DNA of 64,000 nucleotides from an uncultured Flavobacteriaceae bacterium (GTDB taxonomy: Bacteria; Bacteroidota; Bacteroidia; Flavobacteriales; Flavobacteriaceae). The DNA lies in NCBI GenBank assembly GCA_947488435.1, contig CANKZG010000001.1, forward strand, positions 372,001 to 436,000, read 5' to 3'. This document shows, piece after piece, positions 1 to 8,493 of this stretch. The notes beneath the pieces are model-generated. The model did no database searches and was not told the DNA's origin. It saw only the letters and a program-made list of their open reading frames with translations. The position numbers and the translations under genes are program-made. The first letter of the stretch is position 1; each line of letters begins with the position of its first letter.

Positions 1-92
1 ATTAGATATTCAAAAAACTGAATTACGAAAAACCTTTGCTCAATTCAAACTTAACTCCATTCAACTTATACGGACTATAGAGCTGTTTTTGG

Positions 93-1412
93 CTACAAAT
101 TCATCTTATAATAGTTAATTCGATTATATAAAGTTTTCCTAGTAATCTGAAGTAATTTTGCTGCTTCGGATTTATTGAAATTTGTTTTCTTTAACGCTTT
201 CAAGATTTGCTCTTTTTCATAAACTGTTTTTGAAAAGTCTTGAGATTCATATTTTTTTAATTGCACTTGCGTTATTTCTTTAGGCAATACTTCAAGTTCT
301 ACCTGAGATTCTGTAGTTAGCAAAACTGCTCTTTTAATTACGTTTTGAAGCTCTCTTATATTACCTGGCCAATGGTATGTCTGAAAGGCATTTAAAACTT
401 CTTTGGAGAAGCTTAAAACTTCCTTTTCTAATGCATCATTGGCTTTATTTAAAAAGTACTCCATAAATAACAATAGATCATCGCCACGCCGTTTTAAAGA
501 AGGGACTTCAATACAAAATTCATTAATTCGATGAAATAAATCTTCTCTAAACCTACCGTCTTTCACAGCTTGTTTTAAATTTTCATTTGTAGCCGTCACA
601 ATACGGACATCAATTTTAATCTCCTTAGTGCCGCCTATACGTTTTATATTTCTTTCTTGAAGGACTCTTAATAATTGTACCTGATTCTCATAACTTAAGT
701 TGCCAATTTCATCTAAAAACAATGTTCCCTTATGTGCAGTTTCGAAATAGCCTTTTTTATCTTCTATTGCACCCGTAAAGCTTCCTTTGATATGACCAAA
801 AAAAGCACTAGTGGCTAACTCTTTTGGAATTGCTCCACAATCTACAGCAACAAAATCATATTTCTTTCTTTTACTCGTGTTATGGATAGCCCTAGCTGTT
901 ACCTCTTTCCCTGTACCGCTATCCCCATGAATTAATACAGACATTGCTGTTGGTGCCACCAAAACAATATGTTCCTTTAATTGCAACGTAGCCTCACTCG
1001 TTCCAATAATAACCGTATCTGATTTGATTTTAGCGAGAACTTCTTCTTTGTCTATAGTTGTCAATGCATCATTAAGCTTCATTAAAATTTCCTCAGGACG
1101 GAAAGGTTTAGATATGTAATCAAAAGCCCCCTTTTTCATTGCGAGTACAGCCGTCTCGACCTGAGCATAACTTGTCATTACAAGCACGGGTATTGATACA
1201 TCTCTTTTTTTAATAAAAGACAGCAGATCAATTCCATTGGAATTCGAAAACCTTAGATCGGTAAGAACCAAATCGAATACGGTGGTCGCGAATTTGGTTT
1301 TTGCAATTTCTATAGTATGACATATCACTACTTCAAAACCTTTCTTGATCAGATACTTTTGTAGCATCAGACAAAAAGAAGCATCATCTTCAATGATTAA
1401 GATTTTGGGCAT
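93..1412 (-). CDS. Sigma-54-dependent response regulator (NtrC family)
   Basis: A 439-residue phosphorelay transcription activator that opens sigma-54 promoters by ATP hydrolysis. Three domains are visible in order. A receiver domain (about 1-120) has acidic pocket residues Asp9/Asp10, phospho-acceptor Asp52, Thr80 and Lys102. The AAA+ domain (about 135-375) has a Walker A at 163-170 (GDSGTGKE), the sigma-54-contacting loop at 210-215 (GSFTGA, a common variant of GAFTGA) and a Walker B at 231-237 (LFLDEIG). A Fis-type helix-turn-helix ends the protein (about 395-435). Length and order are standard for the family. No histidine kinase lies next to it in the window, so the partner must be elsewhere or to the left. 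Its targets cannot be told from sequence; I found no convincing -24/-12 sigma-54 promoter beside the neighbouring PepSY genes. Confidence 0.95.
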   Translation of the reverse strand: MPKILIIEDDASFCLMLQKYLIKKGFEVVICHTIEIAKTKFATTVFDLVLTDLRFSNSNGIDLLSFIKKRDVSIPVLVMTSYAQVETAVLAMKKGAFDYISKPFRPEEILMKLNDALTTIDKEEVLAKIKSDTVIIGTSEATLQLKEHIVLVAPTAMSVLIHGDSGTGKEVTARAIHNTSKRKKYDFVAVDCGAIPKELATSAFFGHIKGSFTGAIEDKKGYFETAHKGTLFLDEIGNLSYENQVQLLRVLQERNIKRIGGTKEIKIDVRIVTATNENLKQAVKDGRFREDLFHRINEFCIEVPSLKRRGDDLLLFMEYFLNKANDALEKEVLSFSKEVLNAFQTYHWPGNIRELQNVIKRAVLLTTESQVELEVLPKEITQVQLKKYESQDFSKTVYEKEQILKALKKTNFNKSEAAKLLQITRKTLYNRINYYKMNL

Positions 1413-1483
1413 TTGAGGTTTTCTAGCTACTATATCTACGCAGGAAAACTCTAAATAGCTTATTATTTTTATTTAAAATTATC

Positions 1484-1522
1484 ATAAAAAGAGCGAGATT
1501 GTAAATCATCAATCCCGCTCTT
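1484..1522 (-). terminator. Rho-independent terminator of the first PepSY-like gene
   Basis: A 13-bp hairpin (arms at 1489-1501 and 1510-1522, 8-nt loop) is followed on the minus strand by a T5 run. The single non-Watson-Crick position is A-C in plus-strand RNA but a tolerated G-U in minus-strand RNA, so it works for the leftward gene just upstream. Confidence 0.8.
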
Positions 1523-1557
1523 ACCAAACCAACTCTACTAAAATGGTGCTATTTTCC

Positions 1558-1860
1558 TTATAATTCTATCCAGTTTCCGTTTTCATCAGCATATAACGTA
1601 CCTTTTGTTCCATCTCTTAAGGAAACTTCTAACTTATATTGTTTAGCCTCGTTAACAAAAGCTTTATCAATAGTTGCCGTTGGGTAGTTCTTAGATAAAG
1701 CTGTTCCTATAGGCTCTGGCAGTTCTTCAACTGGAATTTCAGTAAATCCATCTTGAGTGATCCCAACTTCTAACAATACCAAATCGGTCGCTTGAACTTG
1801 CTGTCCAGATAAAATGAAACTCCCTAGTACTAAAATCGCAACTAAACTTAATGTCTTCAT
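1558..1860 (-). CDS. Small secreted PepSY-like protein (paralogue 1)
   Basis: A 100-residue protein with a signal peptide (about 1-24, ending near VQA) followed by a single PepSY-like domain of the PF11396 type. Family hallmarks are a Leu-Pro motif before an amphipathic helix (LPEPIGTALSKNYP), a lysine-rich strand, and the closing DGT...YADENGNW motif. The function of the family is unknown; such domains are thought to be periplasmic inhibitors or binding modules. The protein resembles the next gene to the right along its whole mature part, with the same C-terminal motif, so the two are tandem duplicates. Each has its own terminator and a long upstream spacer, so they are probably separate transcripts. 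Confidence 0.8.
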   Translation of the reverse strand: MKTLSLVAILVLGSFILSGQQVQATDLVLLEVGITQDGFTEIPVEELPEPIGTALSKNYPTATIDKAFVNEAKQYKLEVSLRDGTKGTLYADENGNWIEL

Positions 1861-2084
1861 AACTTTTATTTTTCTATTAAACGTATACTACGAAAGAAAA
1901 TATAATACCACTTGTACTCGATAATAAAAATAACAATCAACACCCTGTTAATCAGTTATTTATTGTTTTTTTTGAATTTTTTCATCTGGATACTTATGGG
2001 TATTCCATAGCAGCACTGTGTAACACTTACCCAACTTTTTACATCTGAATATCTGTTTTATATAGGTTTATTCTTTAGGTATCA

Positions 2085-2113
2085 TAAAAAAGGTCGCCAA
2101 AAGCGACCTTTTT
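2085..2113 (-). terminator. Terminator of the second PepSY-like gene
   Basis: A near-perfect hairpin with GGTCGC/GCGACC core (arms about 2091-2097 and 2103-2109, 5-nt loop) flanked by A6 on the left and T5 on the right. On the minus strand the left A run becomes the U tract, fitting the leftward gene that ends at 2156. Confidence 0.85.
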
Positions 2114-2155
2114 AACCAAACTAACCAAAAAATTAATACTACTGGAAATAATTAT

Positions 2156-2455
2156 CTATAACGATATCCAGTTACCTTCGGCATCAGCATATAGGGTTGC
2201 TGAAGTGCCATCTTCTTTTGTTACTTCCAATTTAAACTGACCGTCTTCATTAACATAAGCTTTATTAATTGCGGCTCCTGGATGGTCTTTGTCTAACGCA
2301 TCCATAATTGCTTTTGGCAAATCGGCCACTTTTATTTCGGTAAAGTCTTGAACCATAACTACCGCTGTATCGAAACTATTAAAATCCGATGTGTTTCCTA
2401 AAACTGTGCACAAGCTCCCCAATACGAAAGCTAGTGTTACTACTACTTTTTTCAT
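2156..2455 (-). CDS. Small secreted PepSY-like protein (paralogue 2)
   Basis: A 99-residue protein with a signal peptide (about 1-21) and one PepSY-like domain (PF11396 type). The mature part shares with its left neighbour the layout FTEI-x-V-x-x-LP, a Pro-Gly/Pro-Thr turn, INKAYVNE and the ending TLYADAEGNW. Codon use and base composition look like the rest of the window, so a local duplication is more likely than separate acquisition. Function is unknown; a periplasmic binding or inhibitory role is only inferred from the fold. The 244-bp stretch to its right (2456-2699) is AT-rich and shows no gene. Confidence 0.8.
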   Translation of the reverse strand: MKKVVVTLAFVLGSLCTVLGNTSDFNSFDTAVVMVQDFTEIKVADLPKAIMDALDKDHPGAAINKAYVNEDGQFKLEVTKEDGTSATLYADAEGNWISL

Positions 2456-2699
2456 TTTTTTAAATTTTAGATTAAATTCATTTTCAATGTTATGTAGTAT
2501 CTAAGAAAAATAATGCCAAGATATTTCACGTTCTGTAAAAACAATTAATTATCTCATAATCAATTGTTTAATTTTAATTTATTTCACAACACTTGTATAA
2601 ATATGTATAGTCATTTAAAAAAATGGGTAACCATTATACAGTAATTTAATCTACATTAGATTATTACGTACAAAGCAAAAAGTAAAATAGATGAAGAAT

Positions 2700-4244
2700 C
2701 TACAAATGCGATTGATGCGAGGGTTTTAGTAAATCATTTACTGTTTTTACTGGATTAAAGGTAGCCAAAGGAACCTCAACAAAAATTGTATTCCAAAATG
2801 CCATTGCCCCATTCCAAAGCCCAGGAAGTTCTAGGGCTTTTAGATTTTTTCCAGATTTAGTTTTTTCCGCAATAAATCCTTGTTTTGGGTCTACATAATT
2901 AAGTAAATTGTATTTTTCGCCTTTATAATTTTTTATCCCACATATAAGATCTACCGGGTTAAAGTGTGTTGCGTTTTTTAAAATGGTTGTTTGCGTATCC
3001 TGAGACATGTCTATCTGCGCAGATTCGATAATCTGAAGTGATACATTGCCCTCTGAATCTTCAATCCAAAACGGTCCTCCACCGGGTTCTCCTTCATTTT
3101 TTACCATTCCACAAACGCGAATAGGGCGATTTATTTTATCTTGCAATACTTTAATCTGATCTGCTCCATTAAGTGTTTGGAAATTATCTGAAAATCTAAC
3201 ATTAAGACGATCTTCCAAAAAGGATTTTATTTCGAGAATTTTTGCAAGTGTCATTTCTATTTCATCTAGTTCGCGGGCATATTCAAATACCTGTTCCTGA
3301 ATATTCAAAAGCAATCCCGCCAAGACTTTTTTACTCTTCGCCAATACCGTTGCGGATTCTGGCACCACAACATTGTCAATGTTTTTTATAAAAATAACAT
3401 CGGCGTCCTGATCGTTTAAGTTTTCAATTAATGCTCCATGTCCTCCGGGTCTAAAAAGTAAAGATCCATCTGAATTTCGAAATGGTGTATTATCCAGGGC
3501 TACCGCCACAGTATCGGTTGCTGATTTTTGAAAAGAATAGTCAACTTCAAAAGTGGTCCCCGTTGCATTAGAAACACTTTCATTAACGCTATTGTATTCT
3601 TCTTTAAAGAGTACAGCATGTTGCTCCGAAATAGTAAAATGTAAACGTGCTTTTCCACCAGATGCTGCATAACGACTTCCTTCAATCAAATGTTCTTCAA
3701 AAGGGGTTGCACTTCGCTTTCCATATTTATGAAAGGGAAGTAATCCCTTAGGATAAAACCCATAATTCAACCCATCTTCCAGCAGCATTTCCTTTACAAA
3801 CAAATAGGATGCTTCCGCATCAGAGCCAGCTTTACCCGCTATTCTATCTTGTACCAAATCGTAAAACGGAAGTTGTTTTTGACCTTCAAAAAACGTTGCA
3901 ATAGCCGTGTCATTTGTACGCTTGAGGTAATCCTCTAGATTTTCTTTAGAAGGATCAAAAGTTTCTAAAAAATTAAACAAGGATTTAAACATGCGAGATG
4001 CGGCACCAGAAGCAGGCACAAATTTCAACAGATTTTTAGCAGCACTGGTTGTTGTAAACTTCTGTTCTAGTTTTGCTTCCTCCTCTTCGGTGAACTTTAA
4101 GATTCCATCAGTAACAATTGCAGCTCTTTTAAGATTAATGAAAGGAATTCCTTCTTTAAACGTTTCGATTTGGTTCAACACTTTTTCTAACGCAATTCCT
4201 TTTTTTGAAAGTAACTCTAGATCATTATCGCTTATTTTGGTCAT
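2700..4244 (-). CDS. DUF4301 family protein
   Basis: A 514-residue protein recognised as DUF4301, a Bacteroidota family without an assigned reaction. Near residue 80 it has FVPASGAASRMFKSLF, which resembles the Gly-rich nucleotide-binding loop of sugar-nucleotidyltransferase-like folds, and near the middle GGHGALIENLN. That similarity suggests, but does not prove, a nucleotidyltransferase-like activity. No signal peptide or membrane segment is present, so it is cytoplasmic. Its start overlaps the end of the upstream kinase gene by 20 bp, so it is translationally coupled as the last gene of the leftward operon that starts with the phosphopantetheinyl transferase. Confidence 0.85.
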   Translation of the reverse strand: MTKISDNDLELLSKKGIALEKVLNQIETFKEGIPFINLKRAAIVTDGILKFTEEEEAKLEQKFTTTSAAKNLLKFVPASGAASRMFKSLFNFLETFDPSKENLEDYLKRTNDTAIATFFEGQKQLPFYDLVQDRIAGKAGSDAEASYLFVKEMLLEDGLNYGFYPKGLLPFHKYGKRSATPFEEHLIEGSRYAASGGKARLHFTISEQHAVLFKEEYNSVNESVSNATGTTFEVDYSFQKSATDTVAVALDNTPFRNSDGSLLFRPGGHGALIENLNDQDADVIFIKNIDNVVVPESATVLAKSKKVLAGLLLNIQEQVFEYARELDEIEMTLAKILEIKSFLEDRLNVRFSDNFQTLNGADQIKVLQDKINRPIRVCGMVKNEGEPGGGPFWIEDSEGNVSLQIIESAQIDMSQDTQTTILKNATHFNPVDLICGIKNYKGEKYNLLNYVDPKQGFIAEKTKSGKNLKALELPGLWNGAMAFWNTIFVEVPLATFNPVKTVNDLLKPSHQSHL

Positions 4245-4803
4245 GGTTTAAAAGTTTATCTATATGCTGAATTGCTGTTTGTAATCTCGTTTTTCTATCT
4301 CCTTTCAAAATAACAAAATTCCTAGTATATTTCTCAAGAGTTTCCTTAAAATACGAAAACATTTGTTCCCTTTCTTCAGGTTTATCTCTAAGATCATCCT
4401 TTTCCCAAGGAATATCAATATAGGTTAGTAAATACAGGTCATAGGTATTGGTCAAGGCGTACTTTTCCAAAACTGGATCACAATGACCAATATAATAGGC
4501 TTCTGAATATACTTTAGTTTCTAATAAATCGGTATCACATATTAAAACCCTATTGGCCGTTTTACTTAAGTTATTTTCCGATCTAATTTGCCCTTCCGCA
4601 ATAGGTAAAAGATCATGAGGTTCGCAAGTTTTCTGTTCTTCGTTCCATTTATTTTGCAAATATTCACGAGCATATTCAGGCACCCATTCCGTTTTGTAAT
4701 AGGATGCTAATTGCTTTGAAAGTGTTGTTTTACCCGTTGATTCAGGGCCAAATAATACTATTTTAACTAGGCTTGAAGGTTCTTGTCTAAACTTTTCTTC
4801 CAT
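4225..4803 (-). CDS. NadR-like P-loop kinase (nicotinamide riboside kinase type)
   Basis: A 192-residue AAA/P-loop protein matching the C-terminal kinase domain of NadR, without the adenylyltransferase and DNA-binding parts of the enterobacterial protein. The P-loop is GPESTGKT close to the N terminus, followed by the family's EYAREYL stretch and a Walker B-like LICDTD. I chose the Met that begins MEEKFRQ; the longer frame starts with 21 residues inside the pnuC coding region that look non-conserved. With this start the gene overlaps pnuC by 37 bp. The expected reaction is phosphorylation of the vitamin brought in by the PnuC transporter, trapping it in the cell. Nicotinamide riboside is the usual substrate, but the neighbouring thiamine-binding protein leaves thiamine open. 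Confidence 0.85.
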   Translation of the reverse strand: MEEKFRQEPSSLVKIVLFGPESTGKTTLSKQLASYYKTEWVPEYAREYLQNKWNEEQKTCEPHDLLPIAEGQIRSENNLSKTANRVLICDTDLLETKVYSEAYYIGHCDPVLEKYALTNTYDLYLLTYIDIPWEKDDLRDKPEEREQMFSYFKETLEKYTRNFVILKGDRKTRLQTAIQHIDKLLNHDQNKR

Positions 4804-5396
4804 GTAATATAAGCTTGAATAGCTAAAATTGTAAATATTAAATACTGTAAGGAGAACATTCCCCAACCTCTATACGCATATAAGGGAACCGTTATAATAT
4901 CTGCAAAAATCCATAACGTCCAATTTTCAATCTTCTTATTTGCCATATACCACATTGCCGTAAAAAATACTCCTGAAGTAAATATATCAATGTAATTGGA
5001 GGCCTTGATTTCCGTTCCAGAAAGTCTGTAAACATAGTACGTTACTAATAGCGTACAGATAAATAATAGAAATCCGATCCACTTTTCTTTAGTATTTGTT
5101 CTGGAGATACGTACCACTTTGGTATTGTTTTTTCTTCTGGCCCAATTCCACCATCCGTATATACTCATAATGGAATAGTAGAAATTCATCATCATGTCTC
5201 CCAAAAGTTCGTCTATAAAAAAAATGTATACCGTTATAACCGTAGCCACCAAACCTGTTGGATACACCAAAATATTTTCCTTTTTAGCATATATTACACT
5301 TGCAATTCCAAAAAAGAATGCTATTGCTTCAAGAACGATAAGGTGGACTTCCCTATTTTGATACGATTCGAAAAAGAAATCAAAAATGTGGTTCAT
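4767..5396 (-). CDS. pnuC: PnuC-family vitamin transporter
   Basis: A 209-residue inner-membrane protein with about seven hydrophobic segments and the PnuC signature region (IYGWWNW followed later by the aromatic-rich NWTLWIFADIITVPLYAYRG). PnuC proteins carry out facilitated diffusion of vitamins that are trapped by phosphorylation; the classical cargo is nicotinamide riboside, while Bacteroidota also have a thiamine-specific branch called PnuT. The gene lies between a kinase and a small thiamine-binding-like gene, overlapping both (37 bp and 17 bp), so the three are co-translated. The cargo cannot be decided from sequence by eye. No TPP riboswitch precedes the operon. Confidence 0.9.
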   Translation of the reverse strand: MNHIFDFFFESYQNREVHLIVLEAIAFFFGIASVIYAKKENILVYPTGLVATVITVYIFFIDELLGDMMMNFYYSIMSIYGWWNWARRKNNTKVVRISRTNTKEKWIGFLLFICTLLVTYYVYRLSGTEIKASNYIDIFTSGVFFTAMWYMANKKIENWTLWIFADIITVPLYAYRGWGMFSLQYLIFTILAIQAYITWKKSLDKNLQA

Positions 5397-5640
5397 AATC
5401 GCTGCGATCAGATTTTACGATTTTTATATAAAGTAGTCCATTGTCTACCATTTCGAGTACCGCTTTCATTTCCACCTGAAGCACCCGCATTACCACATCG
5501 TAATCCCCATAAACTTGAGTACTAAGAGGGTTTTCTAACACAGTAAGGTCAGATGCTCTTAACTTTTTAATGAAATGAATAATTGGAGCTTCAAAAGTAT
5601 CTTGTAAAGGAGTTAGGGTAAGTTCAACTGAAATATCCAT
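5380..5640 (-). CDS. Thiamine-binding-like protein (MTH1187/YkoF family)
   Basis: An 86-residue cytoplasmic protein that fits the MTH1187/YkoF-like thiamine-binding family (PF01910) in length and opening (MDISVELTLTPL, a short beta strand) and in the central tail TQVYGDYDVVMRVL. Members fold as ferredoxin-like dimers or tetramers, and some bind thiamine or its precursors. It overlaps the start of pnuC by 17 bp, which ties it to vitamin uptake. Direct thiamine binding is inferred from family membership only; binding residues were not verified. Confidence 0.75.
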   Translation of the reverse strand: MDISVELTLTPLQDTFEAPIIHFIKKLRASDLTVLENPLSTQVYGDYDVVMRVLQVEMKAVLEMVDNGLLYIKIVKSDRSDYEPHF

Positions 5641-5679
5641 AAATAGTCTTTAAAATAAATTGGAGGTATTAGGTTTTAA

Positions 5680-6324
5680 TTATTCGTGATCGACCTGTTT
5701 AATCGCATATGCTAATGAGAACCCTTCCATCTCTGAAAAACAAATTAAATAACCTGTTTTTATTCCCTTATAAATAATCTCCCCCGTAGTGGTGTTATCA
5801 GTGATAGAAAAGTCTTTAATATAGATATGATGCAGAAAACTAAGCCCCTTAGTGGCATAAATTTTATATAAAGACTCTTTTGCTCCCCAGACCATTGTTA
5901 ACTTCGTTACCAACGCTTCCGTATTTGCCAAGGTTTTATATTCTTCAATTGGCGTGAACTTGTGGGCAATTCGCAATATCTTATCGCGTTGTTTTTCAAT
6001 ATCCACTCCAACCTCATCTCTTCGGCTAACAATAATACTTGTAAAATTATAGGAATGTGTAATGGAAATATGAGTTCCATCCTTTAGGTGAGGTTTTCCC
6101 AAGGTGTCATAAAACAAATCATGATCGGTATAACCTGCCTCTGCTAACAGATGCCGAATACTTAAAAATCCGCGTCGATGTAATTCGGATTTCATTCCAT
6201 CCAGACGTTTCTGGCAATTTTTGGTTAAAACCACAGGTTTTGCCAATACCTCTTCCGTTTCATCTACACGCCATATGTAGACTTTAATGTCTTGATTTAC
6301 TGTTATTGTTTTGTAAAGAGGCAT
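5680..6324 (-). CDS. 4'-phosphopantetheinyl transferase (Sfp/HetI type)
   Basis: A 214-residue enzyme that moves the phosphopantetheine arm of CoA onto a conserved Ser of carrier proteins. The Mg-binding motif GVDIE (Asp108, Glu110) and the second motif W-x-x-KE (Trp146, Lys149, Glu150 followed by SLYK) are both intact, as is a basic CoA-contacting residue after ITHS (about 87-91). The length is typical of the Sfp type rather than the shorter AcpS. It is the first gene of a leftward operon and starts only 88 bp from the divergent ahcY start. It may serve fatty-acid ACP or a specialised carrier; the sequence does not tell which. Confidence 0.9.
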   Translation of the reverse strand: MPLYKTITVNQDIKVYIWRVDETEEVLAKPVVLTKNCQKRLDGMKSELHRRGFLSIRHLLAEAGYTDHDLFYDTLGKPHLKDGTHISITHSYNFTSIIVSRRDEVGVDIEKQRDKILRIAHKFTPIEEYKTLANTEALVTKLTMVWGAKESLYKIYATKGLSFLHHIYIKDFSITDNTTTGEIIYKGIKTGYLICFSEMEGFSLAYAIKQVDHE

Positions 6325-6346
6325 ATACTTTATAACATGGAATTCT

Positions 6347-6354
6347 TACCTTTG
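6347..6354 (+). promoter_or_regulatory. Candidate -7 element of the ahcY promoter
   Basis: TACCTTTG is an exact match to the Bacteroidota -7 consensus TAnnTTTG and lies 58 bp before the chosen ahcY start. No clear TTG at the -33 position is visible, so the call rests on one element. Confidence 0.45.
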
Positions 6355-6412
6355 TCCCCAGCAATACTTTAATTCATTGCTGAACAACGAAAGTAAAAAT
6401 AAAATTCCACAG

Positions 6413-7729
6413 ATGAATACCAAAACAATGCCTTATGTGCCCTTTAAGGTAAAAGATATCACCCTCGCTGATTGGGGAAGAAAAGAAATTGCGCTAGCAG
6501 AAGCAGAAATGCCTGGACTTATGGCACTTCGAGAAGAGTACAAGGATGAGCAGCCCCTAAAAGGAGCAAAAATTGCAGGTTGCCTTCACATGACTATTCA
6601 AACAGCGGTTTTAATTGAAACACTAGTAGCTTTAGGTGCTGATGTTACCTGGAGTTCTTGTAATATTTTTTCAACACAAGACCATGCAGCTGCGGCAATT
6701 GCAGCAGCTGGAATCCCAGTTTACGCTTGGAAAGGAATGAATGAAGAAGAATTTGATTGGTGTATTGAACAAACCTTATTTTTTGGTGAAGATCGCGAAC
6801 CTTTGAATATGATTTTAGATGATGGAGGGGATTTAACCAATATGGTTTTAGATCGCTTTCCGGAACTTGCTGAAAATATTAAAGGATTGTCCGAAGAAAC
6901 AACTACTGGAGTTCACCGTTTGTATGAGCGGGTAAAAAATGGAACACTTCCGATGCCGGCTATCAATGTAAATGATTCCGTTACCAAATCTAAATTTGAC
7001 AACAAATATGGTTGTCGTGAAAGTGCTGTAGATGCTATTCGTCGCGCTACAGATACAATGCTTGCAGGTAAACGAGTTGTTGTAGCTGGCTATGGAGATG
7101 TGGGGAAAGGTACTGCAGCCTCGTTTCGTGGTGCAGGCGCCATAGTTACTGTTACAGAAATAGATCCTATTTGTGCGTTGCAGGCAGCTATGGATGGCTA
7201 TGAAGTGAAACGCATGGAAACTGTAATCAACAAAGCAGATGTTGTTATTACCACTACCGGGAATAAAGACATTATACGAGGAGAACATTTTAAAGCGCTT
7301 AAAGACAAAGCAATAGTTTGTAATATTGGCCATTTTGATAATGAGATCGATATGGCTTGGTTAAATACCAATTACGGACATAGTAAAGATGAGATCAAAC
7401 CTCAAGTAGATAAATATATTGTAGATGGCAAAGATGTAATTGTTTTAGCTGAAGGCCGTTTGGTAAATCTTGGTTGTGCAACCGGACATCCTAGTTTTGT
7501 TATGAGTAATTCATTTACCAATCAAACACTGGCGCAAATTGAGCTTTGGAACAATAGTTCTAATTACCAAAATGAAGTATATATGCTTCCCAAGCATTTG
7601 GATGAAAAAGTTGCAAAACTTCATTTAGCTCGCTTAGGGGTAGAGTTAGAAACACTAAACCCAGATCAGGCTGCATATATTGGTGTTACGGTAGAAGGCC
7701 CATATAAGCCAGACTATTATAGGTACTAA
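6413..7729 (+). CDS. ahcY: S-adenosylhomocysteine hydrolase
   Basis: A 438-residue cytoplasmic enzyme that splits S-adenosylhomocysteine into adenosine and homocysteine, relieving product inhibition of methyltransferases. The NAD-binding Rossmann motif is [12 protein letters not shown], with the family signatures [14 protein letters not shown] and the C-terminal KPDYYRY that reaches into the neighbouring subunit's NAD site. I chose the ATG that gives [11 protein letters not shown]; the longer frame would need a TTG and adds 12 low-complexity residues. The size equals the usual bacterial 430-470 residues. It is monocistronic: a -7 element lies upstream and a hairpin with T6 follows. Confidence 0.97.
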   Translation: MNTKTMPYVPFKVKDITLADWGRKEIALAEAEMPGLMALREEYKDEQPLKGAKIAGCLHMTIQTAVLIETLVALGADVTWSSCNIFSTQDHAAAAIAAAGIPVYAWKGMNEEEFDWCIEQTLFFGEDREPLNMILDDGGDLTNMVLDRFPELAENIKGLSEETTTGVHRLYERVKNGTLPMPAINVNDSVTKSKFDNKYGCRESAVDAIRRATDTMLAGKRVVVAGYGDVGKGTAASFRGAGAIVTVTEIDPICALQAAMDGYEVKRMETVINKADVVITTTGNKDIIRGEHFKALKDKAIVCNIGHFDNEIDMAWLNTNYGHSKDEIKPQVDKYIVDGKDVIVLAEGRLVNLGCATGHPSFVMSNSFTNQTLAQIELWNNSSNYQNEVYMLPKHLDEKVAKLHLARLGVELETLNPDQAAYIGVTVEGPYKPDYYRY

Positions 7730-7751
7730 ATTCATTGCTATAACTAAAATA

Positions 7752-7781
7752 AAATCCCTGCCAGAAACGGTGGGGTTTTTT
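7752..7781 (+). terminator. Terminator of ahcY
   Basis: The stem CCCTGCC/GGTGGGG, with two G-U pairs in plus-strand RNA, encloses a short loop and is followed directly by T6. It starts about 25 bp after the ahcY stop codon. Confidence 0.7.
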
Positions 7782-7830
7782 ATGCTAAGAATTTCTTACT
7801 TTCCATATTTTAAATATACTTTTAAGTGCT

Positions 7831-8442
7831 ATGAAGAAAAATATTCTACTAACATTTTTGGTGTTTATTACTACGGTAACTAGCCTGTTCGCACAAGATG
7901 ATTCTGGTCCAGCTGCTTTTATGAGCATTAGTGGAACCCTTGGCAGACATACCATTAATTTTAAAAACTTCGCAAAATCACCAGGGTTTAGTTTTGGTTT
8001 TAGTGTTAGCGCAGGAATCTATGCCGTTAACAATGAAGACTATCGCGGAGGTATTCAAATAACCCTTCTTGAGGGGGCATCACGAAATGAAGAACGTAGA
8101 GCTACAAGTGAGGCCTTTATGCCTCCACACGACGAATTTGATAAACATATTATTTTTAAGTTCGCACAATTTCGAAGTGCTACTATTGGTTGGTTTAGCG
8201 AATTCGACACTTCAGACAATTTTACAATATATCATCAATTGGGTTTTGGAATCTTTGGAACAACAGAAAGTGATCAACTATTAGATTTTGGTATGTCTAA
8301 TCAATTAGGTGCGCTAACAGGAGATCCTGAAAATTTTAGAGGACGTTTTGGTCTAAACTATGATACTACTTTTGGTACGGGGAATCCAAATTATACTCAA
8401 AATAATATAGGCTTTACCTTTGGTGGGTTCCGAAGCTTTTAA
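7831..8442 (+). CDS. Secreted or outer-membrane protein of unknown function
   Basis: I do not recognise the family. The 203-residue product has a clear signal peptide (about 1-21, ending FAQ). The mature part alternates short hydrophobic stretches with glycines and aromatics (for example FSFGFSVSAGIYA and YHQLGFGIFGTTE) and ends in phenylalanine, which fits a small outer-membrane beta-barrel. No cysteine lipobox is present. It stands between the ahcY terminator and a DUF302 lipoprotein gene 51 bp downstream, with which it may be co-transcribed. The barrel assignment is an inference from strand-like patterning. Confidence 0.6.
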   Translation: MKKNILLTFLVFITTVTSLFAQDDSGPAAFMSISGTLGRHTINFKNFAKSPGFSFGFSVSAGIYAVNNEDYRGGIQITLLEGASRNEERRATSEAFMPPHDEFDKHIIFKFAQFRSATIGWFSEFDTSDNFTIYHQLGFGIFGTTESDQLLDFGMSNQLGALTGDPENFRGRFGLNYDTTFGTGNPNYTQNNIGFTFGGFRSF

Positions 8443-8493
8443 ACATTTTTAATGCTTTTGTAGCTTTTATTACTTCCCTCCGACTAAGTAATT

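Noticed and set aside
2-118. An open plus-strand frame of 38 codons at the window edge ending in TAA at 116-118
   Set aside because: It has no start in the window, would overlap the end of the sigma-54 regulator by 26 bp, and its length can arise by chance. It could be the tail of a convergent gene from outside the window, but nothing supports it.
6325-6412. A thiamine pyrophosphate riboswitch upstream of the PPTase-pnuC operon
   Set aside because: The 88-bp spacer contains no TPP-riboswitch core motifs and leaves no room for one on the minus strand; only the ahcY-side -7 element is seen.
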